A stretch of DNA of 64,000 nt from Lunularia cruciata (lineage: Eukaryota; Streptophyta; Marchantiopsida; Lunulariales; Lunulariaceae): assembly GCA_948567375.1 (NCBI GenBank), contig OX419760.1:17112001-17176000 (forward strand), written 5' to 3'. Below, piece after piece: positions 31,171 to 43,339 of the stretch. The notes below the pieces were generated by a model. It was not told where the DNA came from. It ran no database searches and was given only the letters and a program-made list of their open reading frames with translations. The first letter of the stretch is position 1. Each line of letters opens with the position of its first letter. Made by a program: the position numbers and the translations under genes.

Positions 31171-32345
31171 TCATGACAATCAGTTGTGAGTTTGCCTTTT
31201 GGGATCTTTGTGCGTTAGTCTTCTTCCTTCCCAACAACAAGGCCGTGAGGTACATTTACTAGTGATCTTTGTATTCCAAAGTGATATCTACCTCTTCCTC
31301 TTTAATGCGCCTCTCCATGTTGTTCAAAGATTGCATATATAAAGGCTGAATTTCTCTAGGGAAACAAGTGCAATAGTTGGTAGATATATGCCCAATACGG
31401 CCACAATTGTAACAATGGCGTTGTTCTCCTTGAGTTCTTTCTCCTTGTGGGACTCTATCTCTTTGTTCTTCTACCCATCCACGCTCCCCTTGAAGTGGTC
31501 ATGCTCCTTGATCTCAAAATCAAAGGTTGCCCAATTCCATTGGTATTGGTCCACCCATGTGTGGCATTTTTGCCCAATAATGTTGAGGTGGAACTACTCC
31601 TTCACCTCCACCCAATGCTATTGCTATTCTCTACGCACAAGCAATGGCTTCAAATACCGTGCAAGGATTTTGCACCATGATTTCTTGGTGAATCTGCTCC
31701 TTCAACCCTCATTTGAAATTGTTGAGAGCCTCTGCTGGACTCATGTCGGTTATTGCGACTTGTAGATCTAGAAATGACTCCACATACTCTTGTATGTTGT
31801 TATTTTGTCTCAATCCCCATAGTCGAGTTTGGGCAATTTGCACGGAATCCACCGATTGGAAATTCTTCATTAATCCTTCTTGCATTGATGTCCACGTGAC
31901 CTCTCTTCTCTCTACCAACATGGATCATTCCAAAGCATCATACCATGTGAGGGCTTTATCGGTCAAGTACCCACATGCAAACATGCTTGCAACATGCTTT
32001 GTGATCTATGTTGAGAACAATCAGAAATATCAATTCATTCTCGAGATCCAACTTTCCACTACTCCCATCGTACATTGCTCCTTGTAAGGCTTGATGTTGC
32101 AGGTCTTCTTCATCCGGAATAGCAATGTGGCCTCATTGTTGATAGGGTTTGTAGGCACAAGTGCCTCTCCAAGTACTTCAATTGTAGGTATTGGGTTTTG
32201 AGCCGGCTCTTCTTCTTGCATTGCTTCATTGTTCCTAAGGATCTGCACTTGACTTTGTAATGTCTCCGAAGTCATCTTAATCTCTCAAAATTAATTCAAC
32301 ATCTCTTGCATTCCTTGCACTAGCTCTTGCAATTGTGGATCCATG
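31171..32345 (-). pseudogene. Element C gag
   Basis: Minus-strand frames at 32275-32030 and 31921-31709 carry a gag core (ARLWGLRQNNNIQEYVESFLD-type block: leucine-rich with Q...I.EY...F). A basic stretch follows towards the protease. Broken. Confidence 0.75.
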
Positions 32346-32929
32346 GTTCTTGCAACACTTAATTCCTAATGTCTACTTCAATATAGAGTTGATATGATCA
32401 CTCTAGAAGGTGCAAAAACTATTGGAACTACCATTGGGACCTCAAAAGCTATCACTCATTGATAATACTCCTCACCAAAATTCCTAACCACAAAATCTCT
32501 AAATATCTCTTTTGGTCTTACTACATAACGGATTTCTACTTGAGTGTTGAAAGGAAGAGGATTTGGGACATTCACATCCATATCATCATAATAGAATGTA
32601 GATTGTCAAATCCTACTCTTTGTCATATATCACCATAGGTAGAATCATTGGGTTTGGTAAGTTCATCACCTTGTCCATGAATTTTGCACCAAAGTGATAA
32701 ACTAGCGATACCCTCATTTGCTCATGTTGGATATACATAACCTTGATGTGGAATGGATTCAAGAATGGAAAACTAAATGCATGAAATTATCCTCCCAAGC
32801 ATCCATCCCATCCGCTCTCTAAAGTCCTTCCTAAGTCTAGCAATGACTCTATGTTCTCCACCTCAAATTACTCAATTTTTGTAGTTTGTGCTCTTCCAAG
32901 AAGAGTGATCCACTATCTTGGACTAAAAC
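32346..32929 (-). other. Element C leader
   Basis: About 580 bases between the primer site and gag. No separate ORF is seen. Confidence 0.6.
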
Positions 32930-32945
32930 ACTCACTTTGATACCA
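32930..32945 (-). other. Primer-binding site of element C (tRNA-iMet type)
   Basis: On the minus strand, tggtatcaaagtgagt starts one base inside the 5' LTR. It matches the initiator-Met site TGGTATCAGAGC in its first eight bases. Confidence 0.8.
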
Positions 32946-32946
32946 T

Positions 32947-33697
32947 TGTAATACAAGAGACGAGAGAAAACACAGATTTCACACTCAATCATTTGATGCC
33001 TCAAAGGAGCACCTTCTCTTTATTATATAGACAAAGAGGATCTCCTCCAATGAAGCTCCACCATAGAATAGGTGCACAAAGGCACACAGATAAAGGCACA
33101 CAGATAGGTGACATGTTAGCAAGCTTCACCCATGGATTACTTACTTGGATGGGTGACACGTTGGTCTAGGTCCTATCTGGTTGGTCAAACAAGCTTTGAC
33201 AAAGGGAATCTTTTAGGAATCTTCATGTAGGAGTCTCAAAATCATGTGGGTAAGGTACCATTGGAAAGCTCTCAATGAGACTAACCAGGGATGAGGGAAG
33301 GGCAACCTTTCCTCTATTAAGGGGGGGGGGCATCTGCACATTTTCAAGGCCTAATTCATCCATTTAGACCTCCAAAATTGTCTTCAAAGATTTCAAGCAT
33401 ATATCGGTTCCTACTCTATTAGTAGAAGTCCCCTTTTGGTGAAACCTCTTTCTGATCTGTTTAGTCTATCATGTGTAATTTTGTTCTAGATGTTACCAAA
33501 CCAATTCTCACATTTAAATCATATGTCTAACTATTGGTTTTGAGGTTTTCAAGTCTATTTTGGTTTCTAGTCTATTAGTAGTACTCTTTTGGTGATACTT
33601 CTATCTGATCTATTTTGACTATCATGTATAACATCATTCTAGATGTTACCAAACCAAATTTCACATCTAGATCATATGGCTAGCTCTTGGTATTACA
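32947..33697 (-). repeat. 5' LTR of element C
   Basis: About 751 bp, TG...CA, homologous to 5337-6075 with several percent divergence and small indels, including a short tandem gain (aaaggcacacagat). Followed by the TGTAA target duplication. Confidence 0.9.
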
Positions 33698-33702
33698 TGT
33701 AA
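33698..33702. other. Right target-site duplication of element C (TGTAA)
   Basis: Exact partner of 5332-5336. Confidence 0.85.
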
Positions 33703-35440
33703 TAAGAAATCAAGCACCTTACTTGATTATTGGAAGAGAGAGATCATCAATGACAAAAGCATGTAGACAGAGCACCATTTTGAGAAGGAGAAGAGTAAAC
33801 CCAGTTTCTAAAGCCCAAGATATTTGAAGGCAAGAATCTCTTGGGTGTAATGGAGAACTTTTTGTTTGATTGTGAATATTATTTTGACCTACAAATCTTC
33901 AAGATGAACAAAGACAGATTCTCTTGGCTTCAAGCCAATTGGATAGAGTGATAAAACTATGGTGGCACTATTGAGTGGAGCAAGCTCCTTGGTAGTTTGT
34001 TGTGCCAATCTTGACATGGGAAGAATTCAAGAAAAAATAATTAGAAGATTCTAAACTATAAATGCTACACAAATGGCACAAGATAGATTGACAAAATTGA
34101 AGTAGATTGGTTTTGTGAGGAGCTACATCAATCAACCCCGAAAAAATTAATGCAAATTCTAAGGTTACTAGAAGATGAAACTCTAGATCAATTTGTGAGG
34201 GGCTTGAACTCACACACCAAATTGAAAGTGATCATATGGGAATCCAAACACTTGGAGGAAGCTATGCAATTGGTAAAGCACTTTGATTCCTTGGTTGCCA
34301 CAACTTGGTCTCAACCTTGACCTTTGTAGAACCTACATCACATTACACATGGGTGGAAGAGCCAACATTGATGGATATTGATATCATCCAAAAAAGATCA
34401 CTTAGTATTATAAACAAAGAGAGACTATGACAAAATAGTGGTTGCTTTTATTCTCACCAAATTGGACATAGTATTGCTAAATGTCCATTCAAGAATGGAC
34501 GACCTTGAAAAATTTCCCAAATGCAGTTTGTGGAGTGCAATGATAAGGGAAACAAAGAATCCTAGCAAGAGATATTAGGTCATATATTGGAAACTTGATT
34601 AATTCTAATAGAATTGAAGCCTTGACCTATGCAAGTTCCCTTCATTTGCAAGGTATGATATTAAATCATGATGGTAGGATTTTGGTTGATTCTAGGAGTT
34701 AAAAAATTGCATATCCATACAATTAAAAAAGGGATGATATTTTCCTATTAGTATTTGGAAGTAGATTGATGATGGTGGATGGTAGAAATGGTTTTTCATT
34801 ATGTATCTTATATCTTAGTACATTCAAGGTTAGGAAAGAGTATTTGGAGTGTATGAGGTTTGTGGTAGCACGTCTACACTATGATATCATTCTAGATCTA
34901 CCTTGGCTTGAATATCATAAGTTTGAATTTGATTGGATCTAATGAAAAATTGAAATAAAATACCAAGGTAAAAACTACCAATTAGGTTGTATGGCACCTC
35001 TTAGTAAGGCATCTAAAAGTAGTTAGTCCTAAGATTGTAAATTTATCAATAAAACAATCATAGAGCAAGCTTTGGAGGAAGATATTCTTGTCTTTGTGGT
35101 GTGGATCAAGCCAATTGTACAAGGAAAAGTTGAAGAGGGCTAAAAGTTGATGAGAGCTAAAAAATGGTTAATTAGATAGTTCAGGAGTTTTGCAGATGTG
35201 TTTTTAGATGATCTACTAAAAGGATTACCCTATGACCAAGGTATGCTCTTCAAGATCAAGCTATTGCCAGGTAGTACTCTTGTGAATAGACTCTTAGGAT
35301 CTTAGGCTCTCACCAAAGATGTTAGAAAAGCTTTGAATAACATTGACCAAATTGTTAAAGAAAAATTTCATATGACATAGTACATCTCCATATAGAGCAT
35401 CAATACTCTTTGTACCAAAGAAGGATAGAGGAATTTAATC
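33703..35440 (+). pseudogene. Element D gag, protease and start of RT
   Basis: Plus-strand fossil coding DNA. A gag core lies near 34140-34320 (LDQFVRGLNSHTKLKV). A zinc knuckle lies near 34440-34490 (CFYSHQIGHSIAKC). Protease lies near 34640-34950 (YDIILDLPWLEYHKFEFDW). The entry to reverse transcriptase lies near 35170-35440 (FRSFADVFLDDLLKGLP, ILFVPKKDRG). Broken by many changes. Confidence 0.8.
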
Positions 35441-37760
35441 TTTTATTGACTACATTGTCATACTTTGCATTTCTCTCTTTGGGAACACATAGAGTGCCTA
35501 GTTGTAGAGCTTATAGATCAGAGCTGGTATGTAAATCTGTCCCTACTAGTATGAGCAGATGTGTTACCCAACCATCAGGACCTTCACTTTTGTTTCTAAT
35601 ATTCCTTCTGCTGGGTAGGGGAGTAATGGGTAACCTAACTTGTCAACATAACAAGTATAGATGGTCTACAAGTCATCATTTTTGCATTACCAAGAAGATA
35701 TACACAATATTCCTGAAAGGAAAGAATCTAAGTGCAATACCTACACATCAATCCAAGCCAATTGGGCATACAAACAAGCATGCCGGTATGGAGAAGATCT
35801 AACCACAAGAATTCAACAACAACTCTCCATGCTTTTTAGCACAAATCAGCTTTAGAGCCTCTTGCCTTATCCTCAAGCTGATTTCAGTCTGTACTCCAAG
35901 TTTTTTCCAAGCTGTACTTTAACTTCCAAACCAATTTGTACTCCAAGTAGGGAAATTCTATGCCCTTTGTGATGGGAAAAATTTATGAAACTAAAAAAAA
36001 GGTAATCTTTTTTATGTTTTTTGGTTTAAATGATCTAAAACTCAATAAAAAAGCCTATGAGATAAGCATTCCAATGGTCTGAAGCAAATCACAATCTGAC
36101 CACTACAGCGCTCTTGACAAGCTTCTAAACTTGGCCATTTTTTGTAGTTTCCACCCTAATTTTGAAATCCCTTATTGAGGATTTGCTCTTGGTTCTTGGC
36201 AAATTTTCCCAATATTTTGCATCAGAGATTCACATAATCCTCAAAAACACTTCAGGAACCTAAAATCTTCAATCATAGTCACAAAAATGGGAGAATTCAC
36301 ATTTAATCATGATCAAAGGTAGAGATGCTCTTCCAAGCTTACAATAGTATTTTTAATAGAACTTGCTGTATCAACTCTCACTCTCCATGAACCCAAAGCT
36401 AATAAAAAAGATTTAAACAAATATTTGTGATTTTATCTAAATCTTTGCAAATTTTGTTGATTTAATCCAACCACCAACCTCTAGATATGAATCAATTCTT
36501 GAGTTGGGTTAACTTGTGAGCTCTATAGACTCACATATGCTTGATCCATAAACCTGAATTCTTTGTTTTGAGGAATTCACATGAAACCTTTGCACAAATG
36601 TGCAAAACCTAACCACCAACAATATTGGAAATTTTCATAAGGTTATTCAAATCATAACTTGAGGAGTGACCAAAACTCCAAACCTGATAATCAACTCATC
36701 TTCCACATTATACTTTCCAAAAGCTCCAATTTCAATCAACCTGATCTGATTTGAGATTGATCAAAAAATCAAATCTCTTGTACTCAGCACTATAAATACT
36801 TAATCTCCTTTCTAACACCACTAAAGAATTATCAAAATGGCTCACAAAGCTCCCCAAATTGTCCAATTAATGCACCTAACTATGAATTCTACCCTTCTTG
36901 ATGTAATTAGTTCTATCTCCTTGAGAATTTGCTCAAATCACTTGGTTTCTATGTCCAAATTGTAGCATGTCATTACTTCTCTCCAAACATGGTCTTGTCT
37001 CCTTGAATGTTTTTCCCTCACTCCTTCAATGATCAAAAAACTCTAGACTTATATTCTTGGGACCCAATCACTTGCATTTTTGTCATTTAATTGGTTCTCT
37101 TTTTGCCAAATGGACCCCACAACTCCAACTTGAAGCCATTGAACAATATTAAGTCCTTTTCCCTTTATAAGAGCACATAAATTGTGAAATCCTAGACCTG
37201 CTCATAAGTAAGCATAGGAAGAATAGTTGGATCTGGGCATCCCATCATTGACTCCTTGAATGTAGGCGCGAATTGCATTGCCATCCAACCACAAAGTTCA
37301 TCAAGAAAATGAAGCCTGATGAGAAAAGGATTTGGGAGTGCAAGATCAAGAGCACAAGATATCTCATACTCAAGTGCTTCCTCTGATGCTCTAGTGCCCA
37401 TGCCCTATTACAACTCTCACTCCCCGTATCTTTCTCCCGCTCGAGACTTGTCAAACTGAAACCACACCTTTCTTTGAAATCTCCACCACTTGTATACATA
37501 AGAGCCCTCAAAGAGGACAAGACCATAATCCATGTGGCCAATTGTATACATATAAATAGATTTCTCACATGATAATAGCTTAACAGTGAGATCAGTCCTA
37601 CAATCTTCTCTAATAATGTGGAGATGAACCATACTAACTCTTTTTTCACTAAATACACAAACCATAATACAACACCATGAAAAATGAATATCCCTTGCCT
37701 CAAATTGATGACTTTCTTGATCAATTGATTTGAGTATAATGCTTCTCAAATTGGATCATT
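35441..37760. other. Unidentified 2.3-kb segment inside element D's RT
   Basis: D's reverse transcriptase stops at about 35440 and resumes at about 37785. The AT-rich DNA between shows no pol motif, no terminal repeat I could pair and no clear target duplication. Overlapping minus-strand open stretches at 37192-37749 have no secure family match. It is probably an old, unrecognised insertion. Confidence 0.5.
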
Positions 37761-40250
37761 GAAGCTACTATTGATACATTCCCATTGTTAGGAAAAGTAT
37801 GCAAAAGATTATTTTTTGCACAAAGATATGGACAATTTGAATGGAGAGTCTTGCTTTTGGGGCTCAATAATGCTCCAAAAATTTTCATGGATCAAATGTA
37901 TTGGGTGCTGGATGGACTATTGGATTTGTATGTGGTGGTGTTCTTGGATGCTATTTTAATCAATAGCTAAATGGAAATAGAACACAAGAATCATGTATGA
38001 GAAGTCCTAAGATGACCTAAACCCTAAACCCTAAACACCCATAGAATTTTTACTTCAAGAAGTCAAAGTGTACCTTTTGGCTAAAGGAAGTTACCTTTTT
38101 GGATTATAAAGCCTCATCAATAGGGATCAAGATGGAAGAGGAGAAAATCAAGGCCATTATTGATAGGCCTATTCCAAAGATGTCGTAGAAGTGCATGCAT
38201 TTAATGGATTGGCAAGTTTTTATTGATGGTTCATCTGATATTATGCTCATATAGCCACACTATTGATTTGATCTCTTGAGAAGCTTTTAATGGACAACCA
38301 AGCACAAAGAAGCATTCAAGAAATTGAAGCATATGGTGTCTTCACAACCTATATTCTAACCATATGATCTTCAACTACCTTGTATGGTTGATTTTGATAT
38401 TGATATAATAGGAGTTTCTTGTTGGATTACATCCCATTGCTTTTGTGCCTTGCAAACTAAATATCACATAAAAGAATTACTTTGCTTGAGATCAAGAAAA
38501 ATAAAAAATGGTATATACCACAAAGATATGGAAGTATTATCTATTGGGGAGACAAATGATTCTACAAATTGATCATAAATCCTTGTTGCAAATCTTACAC
38601 TTGGAGCACATGAAAAGTCAACATTATTGGTGGGAGAACCAACTACAATTTTTTGACATCAAGCTTGAGTACAAACCTGGTAGGTTCTATATCATTCTTG
38701 ATGCCCTATCACAACTCCTTGATTGAAAACTTCTTCTCAAATCTCCCATGGTAGTATCAATCACCATGGTGTCAACCAACTCATGGATACACATGGCATT
38801 CAAGATTTCTTTACAATAAGACCTCTTCTTTTAGTTGGTGCAAAGTTGTCTTATAGTGCATGCCAAGGAGTACACCACTTTTTCCTTCAAAGAGGGCATT
38901 CTATTTTGTGAGAATCAGATCTATGTTCCATCAATGGATGACCTTTGACTTATGTTGCTTCAAGAAGCCCACAACTTACTAATTGCTAGTCATTTGGGTG
39001 GAAATAAAACCCTAAGTACCTCCAATATTAGTGGTGGTGGCCAAACATGGCACAAGAAATCTGAGAGTTTGTTTGATCTTGTGAGAGTTACAAGCGCAAC
39101 AAAGTCAACAACTAGGAACCAAGTGGACTCTTTAAACCACTTCCCATTCCAATTGCCCAATAGGAATAACTAAGTCTTGACCTCATCACATCCCGTACCC
39201 AAAATAAATCAAGGTCATACCGCCATGTGATGTTTGCCAATAAACTTAGCAAGCATACTCATTTGGCACCCACCATGGATATTGTGGCTGCTTCCATGCT
39301 AGCCAAGAGTTACTTTGACATTGTCTTCAAGCACCATGGATGTCAAGGGTTCTTATCTTTGACAATGATCCTCAATTCAATAGTAAATTTTGGCAAGCAC
39401 TCTTTTAGCTACTTGGCACCAAGCTTTTTTTTGTTTATGATCAATCTTCCTCAAATTGATGGGCAACCAAACATGAAGATTGCACCTTGGAAGATGTGCT
39501 TTGTGCCTTTGTTATCTTCACCTTACCAACTAAGTTGTTTGCCTTGTGGTTGATGAGTTTGCTTGCAATAACTCCAAGCAGGTAAGCACCAGATTCTCTC
39601 TCATCTTCCTTAAGTTTTGCCAAGACTCACTTGTTCTATATTCCCTTCTAACTCCTTTGCTATTTCATGTCCCTCATACTTCCACCTTCTTGTCCACAAT
39701 ATCTAAATCCTTATAGGATGCCAAATTGCATCTCCTTGTTGATCAAAATTGATAAAAGAATTATGTTGATCAACATCATTATGATCTCACCTTTCAACTT
39801 GGTGATAAGTTCATGCTTTCTTCTAGTAACCTGCACCTCCCACTTGATACCAAAGTTTGCAAACCTACTCCTAATTGGATAGTTGTATTTGATGTTGCCC
39901 AAATCATTTCTCCTATTGCCTATCAACTTGTCTTACATAGTCATATGAAAATCTACCATATCTTCCATATTTCAAAGTTGAAACCCTTAGTTTTTAATCC
40001 ATTTTCCTTTTCCACTTGTGTCCAACCTCTTTCTTCCAATCCTTGTCAATAATCATGAGGAGTATGAAGTTGATCTTATCCTTGCATGTTGCAATGTCCA
40101 ACATCACCACCAATGACATACCAAGTACAAAGTTCTTTGGAAAGAGTATCCTCTTCATGATGCCACTTGGGAACCTCTTTCCCATCTCCACAATGCACAA
40201 GTGGCCATCCATGATTTTGAAGATTCTATGGTGATGAAGACATCATCAAC
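37761..40250 (+). pseudogene. Element D RT end, RNase H, integrase and chromodomain
   Basis: Reverse transcriptase (LLLGLNNAPKIF, VVVFLDAILI) at 37785-37970. RNase H at about 38340-38720 (IDHKSLLQI, LEYKPGRF). Integrase zinc and core at about 38950-39560. C-terminal module at about 39790-39990 (HISKLKPLV). A chromodomain-like end at about 40120-40220 (YPLHDATWEPLSHLHNA). This makes D a chromovirus. Very broken. Confidence 0.8.
38016..38037. repeat. Short telomere-like CCCTAAA run
   Basis: Three consecutive CCTAAAC-type units (plant telomere motif) within decayed pol sequence. Too short to indicate a former telomere. Confidence 0.6.
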
Positions 40251-40264
40251 TAGTAGTGGGAGAT

Positions 40265-40625
40265 TACACATAACAATATGGAGCTATTAGATGAGTTAAT
40301 AGAGGCTAAGGAGTTAGCAAATAGGCCAAATTAGCCAATTAGTCTAAGAATGTTCTAGAAGCATCTAGGAAAATTCTTAGTACCTTCAAAGTATCAAGTA
40401 ACATGTATGCCAAATAGGAAGCTTCTTTGGAAGATTCCTTTTTTGCTAAGCTTGCACTCCAAGAAATCAACTTCTAGTAAGAAGCTTCCTTTGGAACTTC
40501 CCAAGAGCCTTGCATGTTTCTTACCAAAGCCCAAGTGCATGCTAGGCATTCAAAGCTACTCTGATTTGAGAGTTTCTATATGGTTTTCCACTCTGGTCCT
40601 CTATTCTCATATTTCTCTCCTTGGT
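40265..40625 (+). repeat. 3' LTR of element D (approximate)
   Basis: Follows a purine-rich stretch agtgggaga just after the chromodomain. Its later part resembles 4780-5060. Edges are uncertain. Confidence 0.55.
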
Positions 40626-40889
40626 CTAGCACTAGAGGAGCATCAATGGAGTTGGACTCATAGAGAGGAGAGGCTAGTTGATAGGTCAAACTTCTCTAGT
40701 CTTTACAATCTTTGAGGCACTACAAACAACATACATGGCTCTTAGATGTCCTTAGTGCACTTGTGGTAGGTGATGATAGAGTGCAAGATGACTAGATACT
40801 AGTCAATCATTTACTACTACACAATTGAGTCTAGCACAATATTAGGGGTAGCTCAATTGATTATAGGCTTCCCTTTGGTTTCAACTAGG
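40626..40889. other. Unassigned DNA between D and E
   Basis: No recognisable coding or repeat feature. Confidence 0.4.
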
Positions 40890-41194
40890 GACATTGGAAG
40901 TTGAACCACCTCTAGTGTTTTTATTGGCTACCACATTTTGTGAAATTAAAGAGAATGTGGTTCATACTTCTAAGGTAGAGTTAGTTGATGGTGAAGTTGA
41001 CTTGGTTGAAGATCATGAGATCCATTTAGCTTCTAGTGGTTTGTGGCAAGTAGTTACTAATAGGTTGGACATCCAAAGAAAAAGCTTCTACAACAATAAG
41101 CATAAAACCATGATTAATTACTACCAATAGACTTATATTTAAGTGAGTTTGGTTTCCACTTAGAGTTGTCCTATTGGACAACTAGAGTGATCAT

Positions 41195-41560
41195 TTCCAT
41201 TTGGTGGGACCTTCAAGGAAGATCTATACACCACAAAGGGTCTTATTAGAATTTGGTGCACAACCCTTTATGTTAAGGAAGGCTAGAGTTGTCTATCTTG
41301 AACTACAAAAGACTAATGTGGAGAGGTGTCCATTTTAGATCAAAACATCTTTATGGGATGTTTCTACACAATACATCACATGTTGGGGACTCATTATCTA
41401 GATTCAACCCGATCATCTGACTAATAGCTTTATGGTGAGAGCCCAAGCCATTACAACAATAGAAGAGTCATATGATGTGCTAGTTGGTGGAGTAGTATTA
41501 TATCCCATGGGTTTTAACATTGATTATTGGGAGGAGACAACTTCCCATAGGCCAAGTTGG
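41195..41560 (+). pseudogene. Element E protease-like region
   Basis: Contains LLEFGAQPFMLRKA, a degenerate retropepsin active-site region, and later ESYDVLVGGVVLYPMGFNID and YW, resembling the end of a retropepsin domain. From memory this YDVLVGG...YPMGF block recurs in retroelement polyproteins of non-flowering plants. Broken. Confidence 0.6.
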
Positions 41561-41968
41561 CAGTCAAGTGAGGGATTTGTATGTTGCTTATCAATTCACT
41601 TAAGTAGTCTTAGTCTTATCTCACTATAGTTAGGGACCATGGCATGAATTTCAACTTTCAATAGTTTTGTTACTTGGCCTAGGGAGTTATTAGAGGAGAA
41701 TGCCCATATAAAGGATACCATAATACTAGAAAATATTACTTAGATTTGGAATACAAGTGGGGTTGTTTCATCCACCTTAGATATTTCATTGTAAAGTTCT
41801 AAAGAAGCATTGTAGCAATATGCAGACAATTGGTGCAACAAGCTTGGAATGGAGCCTTTGTACCACCAAGAGACCAATTTGAAGATGAGCCTCCAAAGTC
41901 TATTACCTTGTCACCTTTAGATATCACACTTATTCCTTGGTAGTATCCAATAGAGAGAGAGAGTATAT

Positions 41969-42939
41969 TTATTGGAGTTGTTTGGTGAGATAAGTATTGG
42001 ACTAGCTACAATACTACAAGTAGGCATACAAGTTCATAGGTATTTGTATGTGGAGAGAGATGAGAGTGGTAAATGAGTCTCTCTACATCATGTGACACAT
42101 TTGGCATATTGGTATCTTGAGTTTTTATCAATGTCTAAAATTAGGGGCTACCAAAAGACCCTACTGCAAGCATTTCCTTATAGGGAGTACAAGATCTATA
42201 GAGACATGGTCCCATTCATTTGGTGATTTTAGGATGGCCATATCAAGGACATACCCATGCTTGTAGGCCTTGATCTTGATCTTGATCTTGTACGCCTTGC
42301 CCTACAAGGCCTACAAGATCCATGTCTAGTGTGCTTTGGGAGATGTTGCATATACTACAACATCTCCAAGTTCATTAGTTTATTCTCTAACCTACATTTT
42401 GAAGAATGTCATTTTGATGAATGATTCTTGCACATGGATGGTAGCAAGTACAGATCATACATACTCACCATTCTTGGATAGGACCTACCATGTTTTTAGA
42501 GGCAACTAGAGTTGGATCACATGCTCACAGTCTTTATTGTTGATAAATGAACCTCTTACCTAACAAGGTTTTTCTTTGTGCTTATGATGGGATTCAATAA
42601 CTAGTAAACCTTATTATCAATAATATTCTATAGTTCTACCTTATTATCAATGATATTCAAGTAGAGGTAGTGGTTGATAGGTCAATTATGATAGTGGTGA
42701 ACCTTGTTGGTCGGCCTAGAGCCACTTTACCCACACTCATGAGTTTTCCAAGCTCCCATGCCTTTTGAGAGGAGGTATTAGACTTTTTTGGAACTCATAG
42801 GTATAGCAATTGATGGAGCCCGACACCAATGAGAGAGAGAGAGCATGTGATGGGTTTTTGTACCAATATTACCACCATTTCAATACTATCAAAGGCATCT
42901 AGGCATCAAGTGTTAAGTCAGGCTATGAATTTGAATGTT
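41969..42939 (+). pseudogene. C5 cytosine-methyltransferase-like domain in element E
   Basis: About 970 bases, the size of a C5-methyltransferase catalytic domain. Motif-like blocks occur in the family order: LLELFG..S.GLATIL (motif I, SAM-binding loop) at 41969; a GWP.QGH stretch (motif IV neighbourhood) at about 42232; YILKNV (motif VI, ENV-like) at about 42393; GSHAH (motif VIII-like) at about 42512; TLPTLMSFPSS at about 42740; REREHVMGF and LSQAMNLN (motifs IX-X-like) at about 42830-42935. A live domain would methylate cytosine in DNA. This copy is broken and can do nothing now. Capture of such domains by retrotransposons is known in some algae and dinoflagellates, as I recall. Confidence 0.65.
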
Positions 42940-43339
42940 TGACTTGTATTGTGAGCCTTGGATTGGTTCAGTAGCAAAGGATGCACTTGATAGGTATCAC
43001 CACTTGGAGACTTGTGAGCTTGGTGCCTATTGAGACAATTCAGCATATGTTAGGGATGATGGACCAAATGGGCATGGTATTCTTTGGAGATAGCCAATGA
43101 CTACTAGTGAGAGTGGTCTACTTGGATTACACCCTTGGTCTACTTGGGATGTAATCAAAGGACATGTGGAGCTTACAACCAAAAGAGAGGGAATTTTTTG
43201 CTCTAAGGTTGGAGGCTCTAGTGGTTGGGAGCATGCCATTACTACACCTAGGGGCCCAATGTACACCTAGCCAATTGGTGCATCTTCTACATTTACATCA
43301 ATTACAAAGGATACTTGAGAGCCAAACATTGGACCTAAG

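Larger units (their letters stand above)
5337..33697 (-). mobile_element. Element C: Ty3/gypsy chromovirus, minus strand, split by nested insertions
   Basis: Bounded by two related LTRs (5337-6075 and 32947-33697) and by a perfect 5-bp target duplication TGTAA (5332-5336 and 33698-33702). Reading the minus strand from the right: 5' LTR, tRNA-iMet-type primer site, leader, gag (about 32345-31700), protease (31170-30736), then 22 kb of nested insertions. Pol resumes at 8500 with reverse transcriptase, RNase H, integrase and chromodomain, then a polypurine tract and the 3' LTR. Its own sequence is about 6.1 kb. It is broken, with many disruptions. The LTRs differ by several percent by eye, so it is younger than D and older than A2. 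Confidence 0.9.
4780..40625 (+). mobile_element. Element D: old Ty3/gypsy chromovirus, split by nested insertions
   Basis: A degenerate plus-strand chromovirus. Its 5' LTR (about 4780-5060), a tRNA-iMet-type primer site (5064 on) and its leader lie left of element C. Gag, protease and the start of reverse transcriptase resume at 33703. The rest of reverse transcriptase, RNase H, integrase and a chromodomain lie at 37785-40250, followed by a related 3' LTR at about 40265-40625. Without element C and the unassigned 35441-37760 segment it is roughly 5.3 kb, ordinary for a plant chromovirus. It is heavily broken (dozens of disruptions) and its LTRs align only in patches, making it among the oldest layers here. 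Confidence 0.8.

Noticed and set aside
37192-37749. Minus-strand open stretches with weak likeness to a Ty1/copia RNase H (MDYGLVLFEG)
   Set aside because: The match is a few residues long, with no other copia block nearby. I could not support a copia call.
38016-38037. CCCTAAA repeats as an interstitial telomere
   Set aside because: Only about three units inside decayed pol sequence; chance or slippage is more likely.
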